DNA of 64,000 bases. Source: a virus. Where the stretch lies: IMG/VR virus record IMGVR_UViG_3300034198_017033, positions 141,559 to 205,558 of that record; one strand, written 5' to 3'. The notes beneath the pieces are model-generated. The model ran no database searches, was not told the origin of the DNA, and worked only from the letters and a program-made list of their open reading frames with translations. Positions 14,024 to 24,000 of this stretch are shown piece after piece. The translations under genes were made by a program, and so were the position numbers. Each line of letters opens with the position of its first letter. Positions within the stretch are counted from its first letter, which is position 1.

Positions 14024-16072
14024 TTACCTTTGATTTATAGAATAAATAATTTCTGTTGGTGCTATATATGTACAAAAAATATAATTTATCGTACCAGCAG
14101 AATAATTACCACTACCACTTAATTTTTTATATTGACTCTCAAATGTAGGTGTAGTGCTACCACTATGTATTAAAATGTTTGTAACACCCAAAAGAGCACC
14201 AGTAACATTTGCTGTAATAGCGCTGCTAGTTTCTGGTGTTAAAAGTGTTCCATATACAGTATCTGTAATAAAAGATAATGTAACACCACTACTAATTGCC
14301 GCTTGTGTCGGTAAAGGGTTATATCCGTTATATGTTGTCGCAGTAAGACCACCTTGTATCCTTGTATCACCAGATACATGTAATGAATGTGTTGGTTGCA
14401 CCACATTAATACCAATTCTACCAGTGGATAAAGCACCAGTAAATGGATTGGTACTACCATTACTGTTAAAATATGTGTTAGAACCAAACAACACACCACC
14501 TATATTGATACTATCTTGTGTACCAGTTGGTAAACTAATATTAGTCCCTATAATTATATTATTTGAACCTATTGATAAACTAGCACCAGTAGCACTCCCA
14601 ACATTAAAACCAATAAGTGTTGAATAACTGGCACCTGTTACTTGAGAACCAGCTAGATAACCAATAAAGTTAGAACTACTTGAATTTATAGTTTTATAAC
14701 CAGCTCTATACCCAAAAAAGTTAGAAAAAGTAGCATTAGTTGCCTCACGACCAGTTTCTTGACCTAAAAAGTTTGAATCATTAGCATTGGTTGCATAAAA
14801 ACCAGCATTTTCACCAATAAAGTTTGAATTACTTGCATCGGTTGCATAAACACCAGCTTGATTACCAAAAAAGTTAGAATTATTAACATCGGTTGCTAGA
14901 GCACCAGCATAACCAAAAAAGTTAGAATAATTTGCTTCTATTGTTTGATAACCAGCACTATTACCAATAAAGTTAGAACCACTTACAGTAGTTGCAGAAA
15001 AACCAGCGCTATTACCTAAAAAATTACAATTACTTGCATCGGTTGCTTCACGACCAGCACCATTGCCAAAAAAGTTTGAATTAGACGCATTGGTTGCACT
15101 GTTACCAGCAACATAACCAAAAAAGTTAGAATCACTTACAGTAGTTGCATTATATCCAGCTTGATAACCAAAAAAGTTAGAACTTTCCGCTTCGGTTGAA
15201 TCAAAACCAGCTTCATAACCTATAAAGTTAGAATTATTAGCAGTTGTACCACTACCAGCATATTGTCCAACAACAAACATATTTTCATTTAAGGCTTCAG
15301 CGCCATCACCTATTGCAATACTATTAGCCGAATACACTATAGGTCTAATGCTTGGTGAACCAGAAAATTCAGCATAGTATTTTATTGGTAAATTTTCATA
15401 TGTTGTAGCTGATATTGTGTTAGCAGTTAATGAATCAAATTTATTTATGGCTACATTAATATTGTTGTTATCGTTTCTAGTTAACCTTAAATTATCATTA
15501 TTAAATGTTGCACCAGTAACAAAAATATCTGTAAAACCAGTTAAAAAACCAGTAACATTAAAGGTTCCACCAGTATTATTAGTAAAAGTAGCGGTACCTG
15601 TCGATGGGTTATAAGTACCACCAGTTATAGTAAGGTCACTTGCAAGAATAGAAAGGCTTTGCGTAAAATTAACACCATCATTTCTTTTTACTGTTAAATC
15701 ATAATTAGACGTATTAAACGTTAAACCACTAACATATATGTCATCTGACGGTGTAAAATACCCACCAATTGTAATTGTGTTTCCACTACTATCAAATAAT
15801 CTAGTAGTACCAGCAGAATATGTACCACCAGTAATATACGTATCTTGAGTTGAAATACCAGTTAAATTTGAACCATCACCATAAAAAGTAACAGCACTAA
15901 AAGCTAAATTAGTGCTCACTCCACCAATACCCATAATTATTTCAGTGTTTCCACTACATGATATAAGGTTGTTAGTATAAAATGCTGTACATGCACTATA
16001 CACTTCAACACCGTCTACTGGTTCTATAATAAACGTTTCGTTTATACTTAAAGATTTTGTTCCATTATTCAT
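14024..16072 (-). CDS. Tail fibre with 17-residue beta-helix repeats
   Basis: 682 residues. The N-terminal third has alternating GGTYSAGT and GGTFNVTGF blocks. Residues about 260-480 consist of at least eleven 17-residue repeats of the form NSNFFGYxAGxxATxAS (for example SNFFGYQAGYNATTVSD), which should form a trimeric beta-prism or beta-helix shaft. The C-terminal part has GRIGINVVQPTHSLHVSGD, a typical junction before a receptor-binding tip. The same plan, including NSIAIGDxAEA and MFVVGxxAG, recurs at 25375-26757, so the two are paralogues. The stop and start with the gp15-like gene overlap by one base. Confidence 0.75.
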   Translation of the reverse strand: MNNGTKSLSINETFIIEPVDGVEVYSACTAFYTNNLISCSGNTEIIMGIGGVSTNLAFSAVTFYGDGSNLTGISTQDTYITGGTYSAGTTRLFDSSGNTITIGGYFTPSDDIYVSGLTFNTSNYDLTVKRNDGVNFTQSLSILASDLTITGGTYNPSTGTATFTNNTGGTFNVTGFLTGFTDIFVTGATFNNDNLRLTRNDNNNINVAINKFDSLTANTISATTYENLPIKYYAEFSGSPSIRPIVYSANSIAIGDGAEALNENMFVVGQYAGSGTTANNSNFIGYEAGFDSTEAESSNFFGYQAGYNATTVSDSNFFGYVAGNSATNASNSNFFGNGAGREATDASNCNFLGNSAGFSATTVSGSNFIGNSAGYQTIEANYSNFFGYAGALATDVNNSNFFGNQAGVYATDASNSNFIGENAGFYATNANDSNFLGQETGREATNATFSNFFGYRAGYKTINSSSSNFIGYLAGSQVTGASYSTLIGFNVGSATGASLSIGSNNIIIGTNISLPTGTQDSINIGGVLFGSNTYFNSNGSTNPFTGALSTGRIGINVVQPTHSLHVSGDTRIQGGLTATTYNGYNPLPTQAAISSGVTLSFITDTVYGTLLTPETSSAITANVTGALLGVTNILIHSGSTTPTFESQYKKLSGSGNYSAGTINYIFCTYIAPTEIIYSINQR
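14650..15230 (-). repeat. Tandem 51-bp coding repeats of the fibre shaft
   Basis: Degenerate 51-bp units encode 17-residue repeats (visible on the plus strand as recurring ccaaaaaagttagaat and accagc blocks). Units differ mostly at the ATxAS part. Such arrays change length by slippage or recombination. Confidence 0.75.
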
Positions 16073-17133
16073 TATGATGTAATTGTTGTTCCTACTAATT
16101 TAAATTCACTTACAGCTAAATAGTTTTTAGTGACTTTTATTGTTATAATATCATTTGCACTTAATATTAAAGGTGTGTTCATTATTGTACCATCAAATAT
16201 CGTTGAACCATTAGATATAATTGTTATTCTAGATATATTCTTAACATCTATTAATTGAGTAAAGTTTACATCATATTGTAAAGTAAAACTAAATTGATTA
16301 TTAGACCTAGGTTTAAAAATAAAAGCATAATTAGCTATATTATCTTTTCTAGACGCATCAAATAAAACATCGTTAAATATTTTTCTCTCATCAATTTCTA
16401 AAGCCATTACAGTTCTATTTATAGTTGGAATTACCTCATATTGAGATTCATCTAACAAATAACCCAATAAAGTCACTTCAAAAGTTTGAACATAAAATCT
16501 TTTATTTTCAAAGTCATCAATATTACTCTCATCACCTATAGACTCTAAATGCAATGGCATCGGATGACCTTTTACGTTTATATAACATTGTCTAGATTGA
16601 AAGGCTAATTGAATAGCTGTATTAAATAAATTTAAGTCTTTCATTTTAGTTGTAAAGATTCTAATCTCATAAGTTAAATCAACTGAGACTGGTTGTGGTA
16701 CTTTGTATAAATCAACACCACTTCTAGCACCATCCCATGTTGGTACTTTCATATAAGTGTAAGTACGACGACCTGGGATGTTCCATAAACCAGCTTGATT
16801 TTGACCTTGTTGTATATCTGGTTTTCTAAGTATTGTTATAAATGGCATGCTTATATTTTTATACTTATCGGTGAAACTCCATGTTTTAGTAAATTCATTC
16901 CATCTTTGTATCGTTAAAAATATAACAGGTACCTTCTCTCCATCAATACTGATAGATAAACCATCTTCAGAATTAAAAAAATCAACAACTGAAGAATCCA
17001 TATCTTCAGCGTTTACACCCCTAGGTAAAAAAGTACCTTGGTCAGCAATACCGTCAAGAATTTCTTGACGTCTCTCTGGACCAATCTTACCATTGGTAAT
17101 ATCTATATTTGTTATGTATCCTTTTGGCATCAT
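16072..17133 (-). CDS. gp15-like tail terminator / sheath stabiliser
   Basis: 353 residues. The central part VPQPVSVDLTYEIRIFTTKMKDLN, then AFQSRQCYINVKGHPMPLHL and FYVQTFEVTLLGYLLDESQYEV, follows the pattern of T4 gp15 (P-x-x-I-x-YELSIFT-x-x-x-D, then a conserved strand-rich block and F-E-V-x-G). gp15 caps the tail tube and sheath and joins it to the neck. T4 gp15 has 272 residues; this protein has a C-terminal extension of about 110 residues. The adjacent upstream gene looks like gp14, as in T4 order (13-14-15), which supports the call. An alternative is a gp3-like tube terminator. Confidence 0.55.
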   Translation of the reverse strand: MMPKGYITNIDITNGKIGPERRQEILDGIADQGTFLPRGVNAEDMDSSVVDFFNSEDGLSISIDGEKVPVIFLTIQRWNEFTKTWSFTDKYKNISMPFITILRKPDIQQGQNQAGLWNIPGRRTYTYMKVPTWDGARSGVDLYKVPQPVSVDLTYEIRIFTTKMKDLNLFNTAIQLAFQSRQCYINVKGHPMPLHLESIGDESNIDDFENKRFYVQTFEVTLLGYLLDESQYEVIPTINRTVMALEIDERKIFNDVLFDASRKDNIANYAFIFKPRSNNQFSFTLQYDVNFTQLIDVKNISRITIISNGSTIFDGTIMNTPLILSANDIITIKVTKNYLAVSEFKLVGTTITS

Positions 17134-17138
17134 AATTA

Positions 17139-17666
17139 TTAAACTCCTTTAAATTCGTTATATTCAACACTTGCACACAATATAGTTCTAAAGGCACCCT
17201 TATAACCCATAATTGTATGTTTATTGTCATAGTTTTTCACACCATCATTAACAACACTAAAATATCTTATTTCAGTTTCAGTAACTGGGTATCCAATATA
17301 ATCACCATAACTTATCTGTGTTTTTAAATCAGTTAGTTGAGCATCATAAATTCCAAAAGTCAATTGCCCATCTTGTAAGTATCTAAGGCTACCGTTTCCA
17401 TTATACGCTTTATTTTCAGCTTCAGCCATTATAGGAATTACCTTTAACTCAACTGGTGGGAAATATCTTATACCATCAGCCGATGCTTCACCATAAACAT
17501 TATCGAATTCTGTCATATCGCGGTCAACTCTATAAAGGATAACTGTAAAATTTCCATCACCTTCAATTGCCTCGCGACCCATTGAAATCTCTAAATTAAA
17601 ATCTTCTTCAGAGAAAAATTTATTGATTCTAGTTATGGGTGTGATATTGTTATTTTGATTGTTCAT
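17139..17666 (-). CDS. gp14-like neck protein
   Basis: 175 residues. The layout resembles T4 gp14: ILYRVDRDMTEFDNVYGEA (x-L-Y-x-x-R-E-x-x-x-x-D-x-x-Y-G-E), a strand-rich middle (FPPVELKVIPIMAEAENKAY), then FGIYDAQLTDLKTQISYGDYIGY (I-x-x-GD-x-I-x-Y) and RYFSVVNDGVKNY. gp14 forms the neck with gp13 below the portal. It is shorter than T4 gp14 (256 residues). It has its own late-type motif (17674-17690) and is followed 5 nt later by the gp15-like gene. The assignment is by pattern and neighbourhood. Confidence 0.5.
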   Translation of the reverse strand: MNNQNNNITPITRINKFFSEEDFNLEISMGREAIEGDGNFTVILYRVDRDMTEFDNVYGEASADGIRYFPPVELKVIPIMAEAENKAYNGNGSLRYLQDGQLTFGIYDAQLTDLKTQISYGDYIGYPVTETEIRYFSVVNDGVKNYDNKHTIMGYKGAFRTILCASVEYNEFKGV

Positions 17667-17673
17667 ATATGTA

Positions 17674-17690
17674 TTTTTATTATAAATATT
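17674..17690 (-). promoter_or_regulatory. Candidate late promoter motif
   Basis: The minus strand reads AATATTTATAATAAAAA, ending 7 nt before the ATG of the gp14-like gene. Confidence 0.6.
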
Positions 17691-17717
17691 TATATTTTAA
17701 ATAATAACTTAAAACCC

Positions 17718-17748
17718 TTGATTTTTATTTATTTTTTTATTATATTTA
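17718..17748 (+). promoter_or_regulatory. Host-type (Bacteroidota) promoter for the helicase operon
   Basis: TTG at 17718-17720, exactly 20 nt, then TATATTTA at 17741-17748. The predicted transcript start is at about 17752, 30 nt before the TTG start codon. Confidence 0.6.
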
Positions 17749-17781
17749 AATGTTATAACGTAAAAAAAAAGAATATGTAGA

Positions 17782-19608
17782 TTGATTAAATTAGACGATA
17801 TAAAAGGTCGTTCAGCATTAGATATGTTAGAAACATATGATGGGTATAATCCATACATACTAACACTTAAGGCTGAATATTTAAAGACAAAAAAATTGCT
17901 GTTAACTGACACGCAATCAAGATATATTATAGATAATGTAGATAGAGACCCACAATTCATGAATCGTGTGGTTAATATTACCGAATATTTAGGTGAAGAA
18001 TTAAAAACAAAAATGGAATTAGATTTTACACCCAAAAGAATTCTTATCGAATTTATGTTAGCTGAAACAGAAAAAGCTTACCACGTTTATGGGAAACTAA
18101 CTAAAAAAAGTGAATCTAAATTGCTTTGGTTACCAAAAACACAAGTAACAGATGACCCATATTTTGAATCCATAAATGTCAATGTTGATTTTACTAAATA
18201 CAATGATGTGTTAAGTAAATTAGGTAAAAAATTATATCAACACCAAGAAGAAGGTATAAAATTTTTATTATCTAGAAACGGGTGTATACTTGCTGATGAT
18301 ATGGGTCTAGGTAAATCTATCCAATCAATTATCGCTGCAATAGAAAGTGGTGCAAAAAAAATACTTATCGTATGCCCATCATCAACAAAGATTAACTGGG
18401 AACGAGAAATAAACGTTTTTTCTAATGAAACAACAATTATTGATGGAAAGAAATTTTCAGATTCTAAATTCACGATAATAAACTTTGATATCCTTAAAAA
18501 TTTTCACACACTAGTAAAAAAAGGTAAAGAAAACGAACACCCTACAATACATAGACAATTAGCTGAAGCTGGTTATGATTTATGTATAATAGATGAAGCT
18601 CACTATCTTAAAAATAATGATAGTATTAGAGGTAAAATTATGGTCGAACTATCAACTAAACATAATATAGAAAAAGTTTGGTTATTAACTGGTACACCAG
18701 TTGCTAACAGACCTATGGATTTCTTTAATTTATTAAAGATTATAAAGTCTCCTATAGCTAATAATTGGCAACACTATGCAACTAGATACTGTGAAGGTAG
18801 AAAGTTCTTTAGAACGCTTAAAAATGGTCAAAAAAAACAAATATGGCTTACTGATGGTGCTAGTAATTTAGAAGAATTGGCATCTAAGACTAAAAATATT
18901 ATTCTTAGAAGACTTAAAACAGAAGTTTTGGATATGCCAGATAAAGTTGTTTCTCCAATGTATCATTTGTTGGATAGTAAGCAAAAAAAACAATATGAAT
19001 ATTTATGGGAAGAATACATATTGGCTAAAAAAGCTGCTGGTAAAAAAGTGAGAGAAGAACAGAAGGATTTAGTAGAATTAATTCTTCTTAGACAATTTAT
19101 TGCACAACAAGCAATACCCTACACAATTGAAATGGTTGAAAATGCAATCGAAATGGGTCGTAAGGTTATTGTATTTACAAGTTTCACAGATGAATTAAAT
19201 ACAATTGCTGACCATTTTGGTAAAGCGGCTGTTAAACATAACGGACCTATGTCTAATTCTATGAAACAAAAATCTGTTGACGCTTTTCAAAACAATGATA
19301 AGGTTAAAGTTTTTGTTGGTAATATTAAATCAGCTGGTGTTGGGATTACACTTACTGAGGGTACGGTTGTTATTTTTAACTCATTTGATTGGGTGCCAGG
19401 GAATAACGAGCAAGCCGAAGATAGAGCATTCCGTATAGGTCAAAAAAACGATGTTAATGTTTACTATCAATTATTCGATGATACCATATCAACTAGAATG
19501 TGGGATATGCTTAACACTAAAAAAGATGTAATATCAATTATAATGGGTGAAAAAGAATTTACCGAAGAAGAAATAACAGAAAAATTAATAGAAAAATTAT
19601 ATGAATAA
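17782..19608 (+). CDS. SNF2-family DEAH helicase (UvsW-like role)
   Basis: 608 residues in the longest form, starting with TTG at 17782; the first in-frame ATG is codon 15 (17824). An ATG at 17775 is followed at once by TAG and cannot serve. Helicase motifs are in order: Q-motif-like LYQHQEEGIKFLL (151-163), Walker A ILADDMGLGKS (169-179), DEAH at 271-274, LTGTPVANRP, and C-terminal VGITLTEGTVVIFNSFDW and QAEDRAFRIGQ, a typical SNF2 motif VI. It would translocate on dsDNA and remodel forks or recombination intermediates, as T4 UvsW does. It overlaps the glutaredoxin gene by 8 nt, so the two are an operon read from the host-type promoter at 17718. Confidence 0.88.
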   Translation: MIKLDDIKGRSALDMLETYDGYNPYILTLKAEYLKTKKLLLTDTQSRYIIDNVDRDPQFMNRVVNITEYLGEELKTKMELDFTPKRILIEFMLAETEKAYHVYGKLTKKSESKLLWLPKTQVTDDPYFESINVNVDFTKYNDVLSKLGKKLYQHQEEGIKFLLSRNGCILADDMGLGKSIQSIIAAIESGAKKILIVCPSSTKINWEREINVFSNETTIIDGKKFSDSKFTIINFDILKNFHTLVKKGKENEHPTIHRQLAEAGYDLCIIDEAHYLKNNDSIRGKIMVELSTKHNIEKVWLLTGTPVANRPMDFFNLLKIIKSPIANNWQHYATRYCEGRKFFRTLKNGQKKQIWLTDGASNLEELASKTKNIILRRLKTEVLDMPDKVVSPMYHLLDSKQKKQYEYLWEEYILAKKAAGKKVREEQKDLVELILLRQFIAQQAIPYTIEMVENAIEMGRKVIVFTSFTDELNTIADHFGKAAVKHNGPMSNSMKQKSVDAFQNNDKVKVFVGNIKSAGVGITLTEGTVVIFNSFDWVPGNNEQAEDRAFRIGQKNDVNVYYQLFDDTISTRMWDMLNTKKDVISIIMGEKEFTEEEITEKLIEKLYE

Positions 19609-19861
19609 AGTAACTATTTACACAATGAGTGAATGTCCTTATTGTACGGAATTAAAAAACTTGTTAGAACAAGAAAATATTGAATATAGAAATGTTGATA
19701 TAGATTTACCAGAAAATCAAGAAGAATTTCAACAAATATTAGAAGTATCTAACGCCGAAGAAGTGCCGATTGTTAGAATTGAAAAACAACTATTTGTACC
19801 AAACGTTTCGTTTAAAACCATTACCGAAGCCGTCGAATTAACTAAGAAGTTTTTAGTTTAA
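19601..19861 (+). CDS. Glutaredoxin
   Basis: 86 residues with the active site CPYC at 11-14 (TMSECPYCTEL), then the thioredoxin-fold cis-proline region EVPIVRIEKQ. It is a dithiol glutaredoxin that could supply reducing power to ribonucleotide reductase, as T4 NrdC does; no reductase gene is in this window. Its start overlaps the end of the helicase gene by 8 nt. Confidence 0.9.
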   Translation: MNKVTIYTMSECPYCTELKNLLEQENIEYRNVDIDLPENQEEFQQILEVSNAEEVPIVRIEKQLFVPNVSFKTITEAVELTKKFLV

Positions 19862-19872
19862 TTTGATTTTTT

Positions 19873-19891
19873 CTTATATTTATAAGAAAAG
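19873..19891 (+). promoter_or_regulatory. Candidate late promoter motif for gp13
   Basis: CTTATATTTATAAGAAAAG ends 7 nt before the ATG at 19899. It has the ATATTTATAA core. It also holds a TATATTTA, but no TTG sits 20 nt upstream, so it is not the host type. Confidence 0.45.
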
Positions 19892-19898
19892 AAAAAAT

Positions 19899-21038
19899 AT
19901 GGGCGTTAGTTTAGAAGAAAAAGATAAACTTTTTAGACAATTTAGACATTCAGTAGGTGCTCCAATCCGTCAAATAGAATTGACAGATGAACAACTATGT
20001 ACTCTATTGGAGATTTCAATAGAAGACTACGCACAATATGTGCAAGAATGGCTTATAGAACATCAATGGCAATCAATTATAGGTCAAAACATGGATACTA
20101 TTGATATGGCATTTGCTTTAAGTGTTAGAAATTTTGATTTTATGACACAATATACTTATGCGTATTCAAAACAAGTTGGTTTACAAACTAGAGGACCATG
20201 GGAACTTAAAAAAGACTATGTTGAATTAGAATCTGGTCGTCAAGTATATCAAATACCAGCTGGCCGTGAAATAAACGAAGTTCTTTGGATAACACCTCCA
20301 GCGACTAGTCAAGCATTGTTAGCTAATTATGGTGGTATCGATTATGGTTTTGGTGGTGGTTTTTCACAAGTTGGTGGTGGTGTTGGTACTGGTGGTCCTA
20401 ACGGAAGAATGGGGTATTATGTTGCACCAGCATTTGATATTTTACTTACCGCTGCTGATATGAATTTAAAAAACAGAATCATTAGAAGTGAGTTGGTTTA
20501 TAAAATAACCGCTGGACCTGAAGGTACTAAATTATTACATTTAATGAGCACCCCAGGTTCTAAACTTTCTTTCGGTCAAGGTATTGGTGGTGTTGGTAGT
20601 TCTATTAACATGACAGGATGTCAAGTATGGTACCACTATTATGATACTACACCAGAAAATATTGACCAATGTAGACAAGACAACCCAGATATTATAAAAA
20701 TGCCTAACCAAGTTCCGTTGGCAAAACTGGATTTTGCTGATTTTAACGAACCAACAAAAACTCTTATCCGTCAATTATTTATTGCTGAAGCTAAAAGAGC
20801 GTTGGGTAGAACTAGAGGTAAATTTGGTGGTATTGTAGGACCGCCTGAGGCTGAAAGAACTATGGATTATGAAACATTGATATCTGAGGGTAACGAAGAG
20901 AAAAAAGCAGTTCTGGAAAGACTAGACGCGCGACTTGAAAGACTTTCTAGTACAAAACAATTAGAAAGAGGTGCGACAGAAGCTGAGAGTCTTAATAAAG
21001 CTATGAAATACAGACCATTAGGGTTCTGGGTATATTAA
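19899..21038 (+). CDS. gp13: Neck protein (T4 gp13-like)
   Basis: 379 residues from the ATG at 19899; a longer TTG-started frame from 19863 runs over the promoter-like motif and is not preferred. Signatures are RHSVGAPIRQIELTDEQLC, EDYAQYVQEWLIEHQW, YAYSKQVGLQTRGPWELKKD and VYQIPAGREINEVLWITPP, which are strongly conserved in gp13 of T4-like phages. A Gly-rich loop (FGGGFSQVGGGVGTGG) interrupts the middle. gp13 docks the tail onto the head. It lies on the opposite strand from the gp14-like and gp15-like genes, unlike T4, and ends at a bidirectional terminator facing the polymerase gene. Confidence 0.88.
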   Translation: MGVSLEEKDKLFRQFRHSVGAPIRQIELTDEQLCTLLEISIEDYAQYVQEWLIEHQWQSIIGQNMDTIDMAFALSVRNFDFMTQYTYAYSKQVGLQTRGPWELKKDYVELESGRQVYQIPAGREINEVLWITPPATSQALLANYGGIDYGFGGGFSQVGGGVGTGGPNGRMGYYVAPAFDILLTAADMNLKNRIIRSELVYKITAGPEGTKLLHLMSTPGSKLSFGQGIGGVGSSINMTGCQVWYHYYDTTPENIDQCRQDNPDIIKMPNQVPLAKLDFADFNEPTKTLIRQLFIAEAKRALGRTRGKFGGIVGPPEAERTMDYETLISEGNEEKKAVLERLDARLERLSSTKQLERGATEAESLNKAMKYRPLGFWVY

Positions 21039-21042
21039 AAAT

Positions 21043-21063
21043 AAAAGGGGCGAAAGCCCCTTT
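21043..21063. terminator. Bidirectional GNRA-loop terminator
   Basis: AAAAGGGGC-GAAA-GCCCCTTTA is a perfect GC stem with a GAAA tetraloop between convergent gp13 and DNA polymerase, with A and T tracts on both sides. Confidence 0.85.
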
Positions 21064-21070
21064 ATTATTT

Positions 21071-24000
21071 TTAAAAACCCCAATCTTCTTCTGATTCTTC
21101 TTTAACTACAACTTCAGGAGTTTCATGAAGTTCAGCTTCTTTATCCATAACATTTACAATTGCTGTTTCATCCACAACGTAACCTTCAGGTACTTCACTG
21201 AATGTATCATCAAATTCATCATCTAACAATAATTCTTCATCACTTCTGATAAGGTTTCCTTCTTCATCTTCTTCTAATTCTTCTTCATCATCCTCATTTT
21301 CAGAGTAAGTTCTCTTTTTCTTTTCAATGACTGGTTTTTCAATTACAATACTATCAGCTTTTTCTTTTAATTTACCCAATAAAGTCAAATCATCAATTTC
21401 AACTTCTTCTGTGTTAATATTAATTGTTTCACCACTCATGATTCTACATTCTTCTAAATAATCAAGCCATAAATCATAACGATTATCTCCATCTGAATAT
21501 TTTTTAAGTTTGTAAAAATTATCTCTTTCTCTAGATTCTTTTTCATATTTAAAGATTTCTCTAATATGACACAAAGTTTCTCCCCACTTTCTAGAAATCA
21601 AAGTTCCGTTCTCACCAATATCACATAATATAAAAATATCGATAGGTAATTCACCTTTTTTTCTTATAAGTGAAAAATCCTTAACTTCTAATCTTTTAAA
21701 GATTTCATCTAATTTTTCTTTTTCTTCTACGACACCCTCTTCTTTAGCTATTCTCATTCTTTCATAGTAATCTATTTTGATTTCTTCCCACTCAGATAGT
21801 TCCATATTATTTGGGACTTTATTAACGCGTTCCCAGAACTTAATCTCTTTATCTTCCATAACCATTAAATCCTCATATGAATCTTGGTCGACTGGTCTAA
21901 AAGGTTTACCTGAAATTAAACTACATTGAGATTTAGTAAAAATAATTCTATCCTTTAAGACCTCAAATGTTTTTTTAGTTTCCTTATCTTTAATTTTAAT
22001 TATAGATAATTGAATTTGGTCTCTGATTTCTGGACTAAAACAAACTAACAATGGTTTAACTTTTTTATTGAAAGCTTCTAAATATCTAGCAACGTTGTAT
22101 TCATCAGTAAATAAAGTAGATTCCAGTTCTTTTATTCTAGCATCAAATTGGTTAACATCACCACCTTCTTCACCTACTTTTTCAACAGCTTTTTTCAACA
22201 TTTCAAGTTCTTTAATAGCCTCAAAATCTCGCTCAACCGTATCAGGCATGATTAGCTTACAGTTTATTTTAAGAGTGCTTTTAGCTTCAGGTGGAGTAGA
22301 GTCTTGACCATTGTTAATATACCATTTTTCAAGCTGTTTTTTGGTCATTTTATTTTCCCAGATAGTTTGCAAATCACCTTGAGATTTAGAAGTACCAGTG
22401 TTTATATAATACAATACATCACCTAAACTAGTATCCAAATTATTTAACATAGCTAATTCCATGTGCGCTTGTTTTGGCATAGGGTTACCAGCTTTGTTTT
22501 TCATTTTTGCTTTTTTCTTATAATCAGTTATTGATAATTTAACCTTAGATTTAGAAGCCATTTTAATCAATGGGATTTTATAGTTGTATATTTTATCAAC
22601 GTATTCATAATAATGGTTAATAAATGAATAACCATCACCATCTAATAACATTCTAATACCCTTATTTAAGAATTCCTCAATATAAACTGGCATTTTCTTA
22701 GATTTAATAGAGTTTCCTACTAATTTAATCTTACCACCAATATCATTAGCATAATTCTTTCTAGCAAAATTAATTGTAGAGGTACACACGTCATCTAAAT
22801 CCAGACCCATTCGGCCAATCATAAATGTTTCGTTAAATTCAGCCAATACAGCATCGATACCATAAAGTGTTTTACCACCTTCACCCTCAGTTTTCCAATG
22901 AGTACCGTTAGCAACATATGAAAAATCGTTTAAATTATCAGGAGCTGCAAAGTTACAACCATCAGTGTCTAATACTAGCGCTCTAAATCCGTATTTTTCC
23001 GTAAAATGACGTACCATAAGCCTCAAGTATTGACGACCACGACATGTTGTTTCTTCAGCTGAATCTGTATCACCCCAGTTAAAGATATATGGTGCCCCAT
23101 ATGAACCAAACCATGAGTTTGCAAGAATCTTAAGAGGTAACTGTTTTTTATCATACAAGTTAGCCAAAGCCTTATGCTCTTGAATTTCTTTTTTAAGTTT
23201 ATCAATCTCAGCTTGTGACATATTAGCACTTTCTTCTTTTAATTTTTTCTCCAAAGATTTAAAAACACCCTTCTCTTTACCATTTAAGAACTTGTATTTA
23301 TCACGCGTATCCACAACATATGTTAATGTACCTTTCATCACACCAGTTATATCTAATTCTGGGAAAATATCCCAAGTTAACTGTGTTTTAGGGTATAATG
23401 CAGCAAAGTCTAATTTATATACGTTTCTAGCAAAACCTACTTCTAACAAACGTGACAAACCACCAGTAAAATCTCTTTTAGGTTGTGTTTCTGGAATAGC
23501 CAATCCATTTTCATATGACCATGCGGCCATAATAAGTTTCCATTGTCCAGCCGTTCCCATAGTTGATGAACGTTGAAACGTAGTAGGTAAAATTTTTGCG
23601 ATAAGAAAACTAGCTTGATTGAAAATATTATCAATTTGTTCAGTCTCCCAAAGGTCATCAATCAAATATCTTTGAACAATGAAAGCACCTGTTTTAACCA
23701 CATAACCATCTTGTATTTGATTTGTCTCAGTTATTTTATACCAATCACCATTGGTATCATTAAACGCGTATTTGTTTTCTTTATCGGCCCATGTTGCGTT
23801 TATTTTATCACCTGGCACATAAACACGATTAGGTTTTGCAATTTCAGAATATTGTGTAATATACTTCAATCCCCAAGACTTAATCTCAGAGTTGATAGCC
23901 ATTGCTCTACGAACAGCATGTGAAATATCCAAAATATTATAACCAAACATATGTGTTTGATTATAAGCTTCTGTTTCACCACCTAATTTAAGTGTTGCTG

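Noticed and set aside
14154-14627. Plus-strand ORF of 157 residues over a fibre gene
   Set aside because: Antisense to repeat-rich fibre sequence; no start context or motif of its own.
23060-23085. GDTDS as the polymerase active site
   Set aside because: It lies too close after motif B; the true motif C is LDTDGCNF about 30 residues later.
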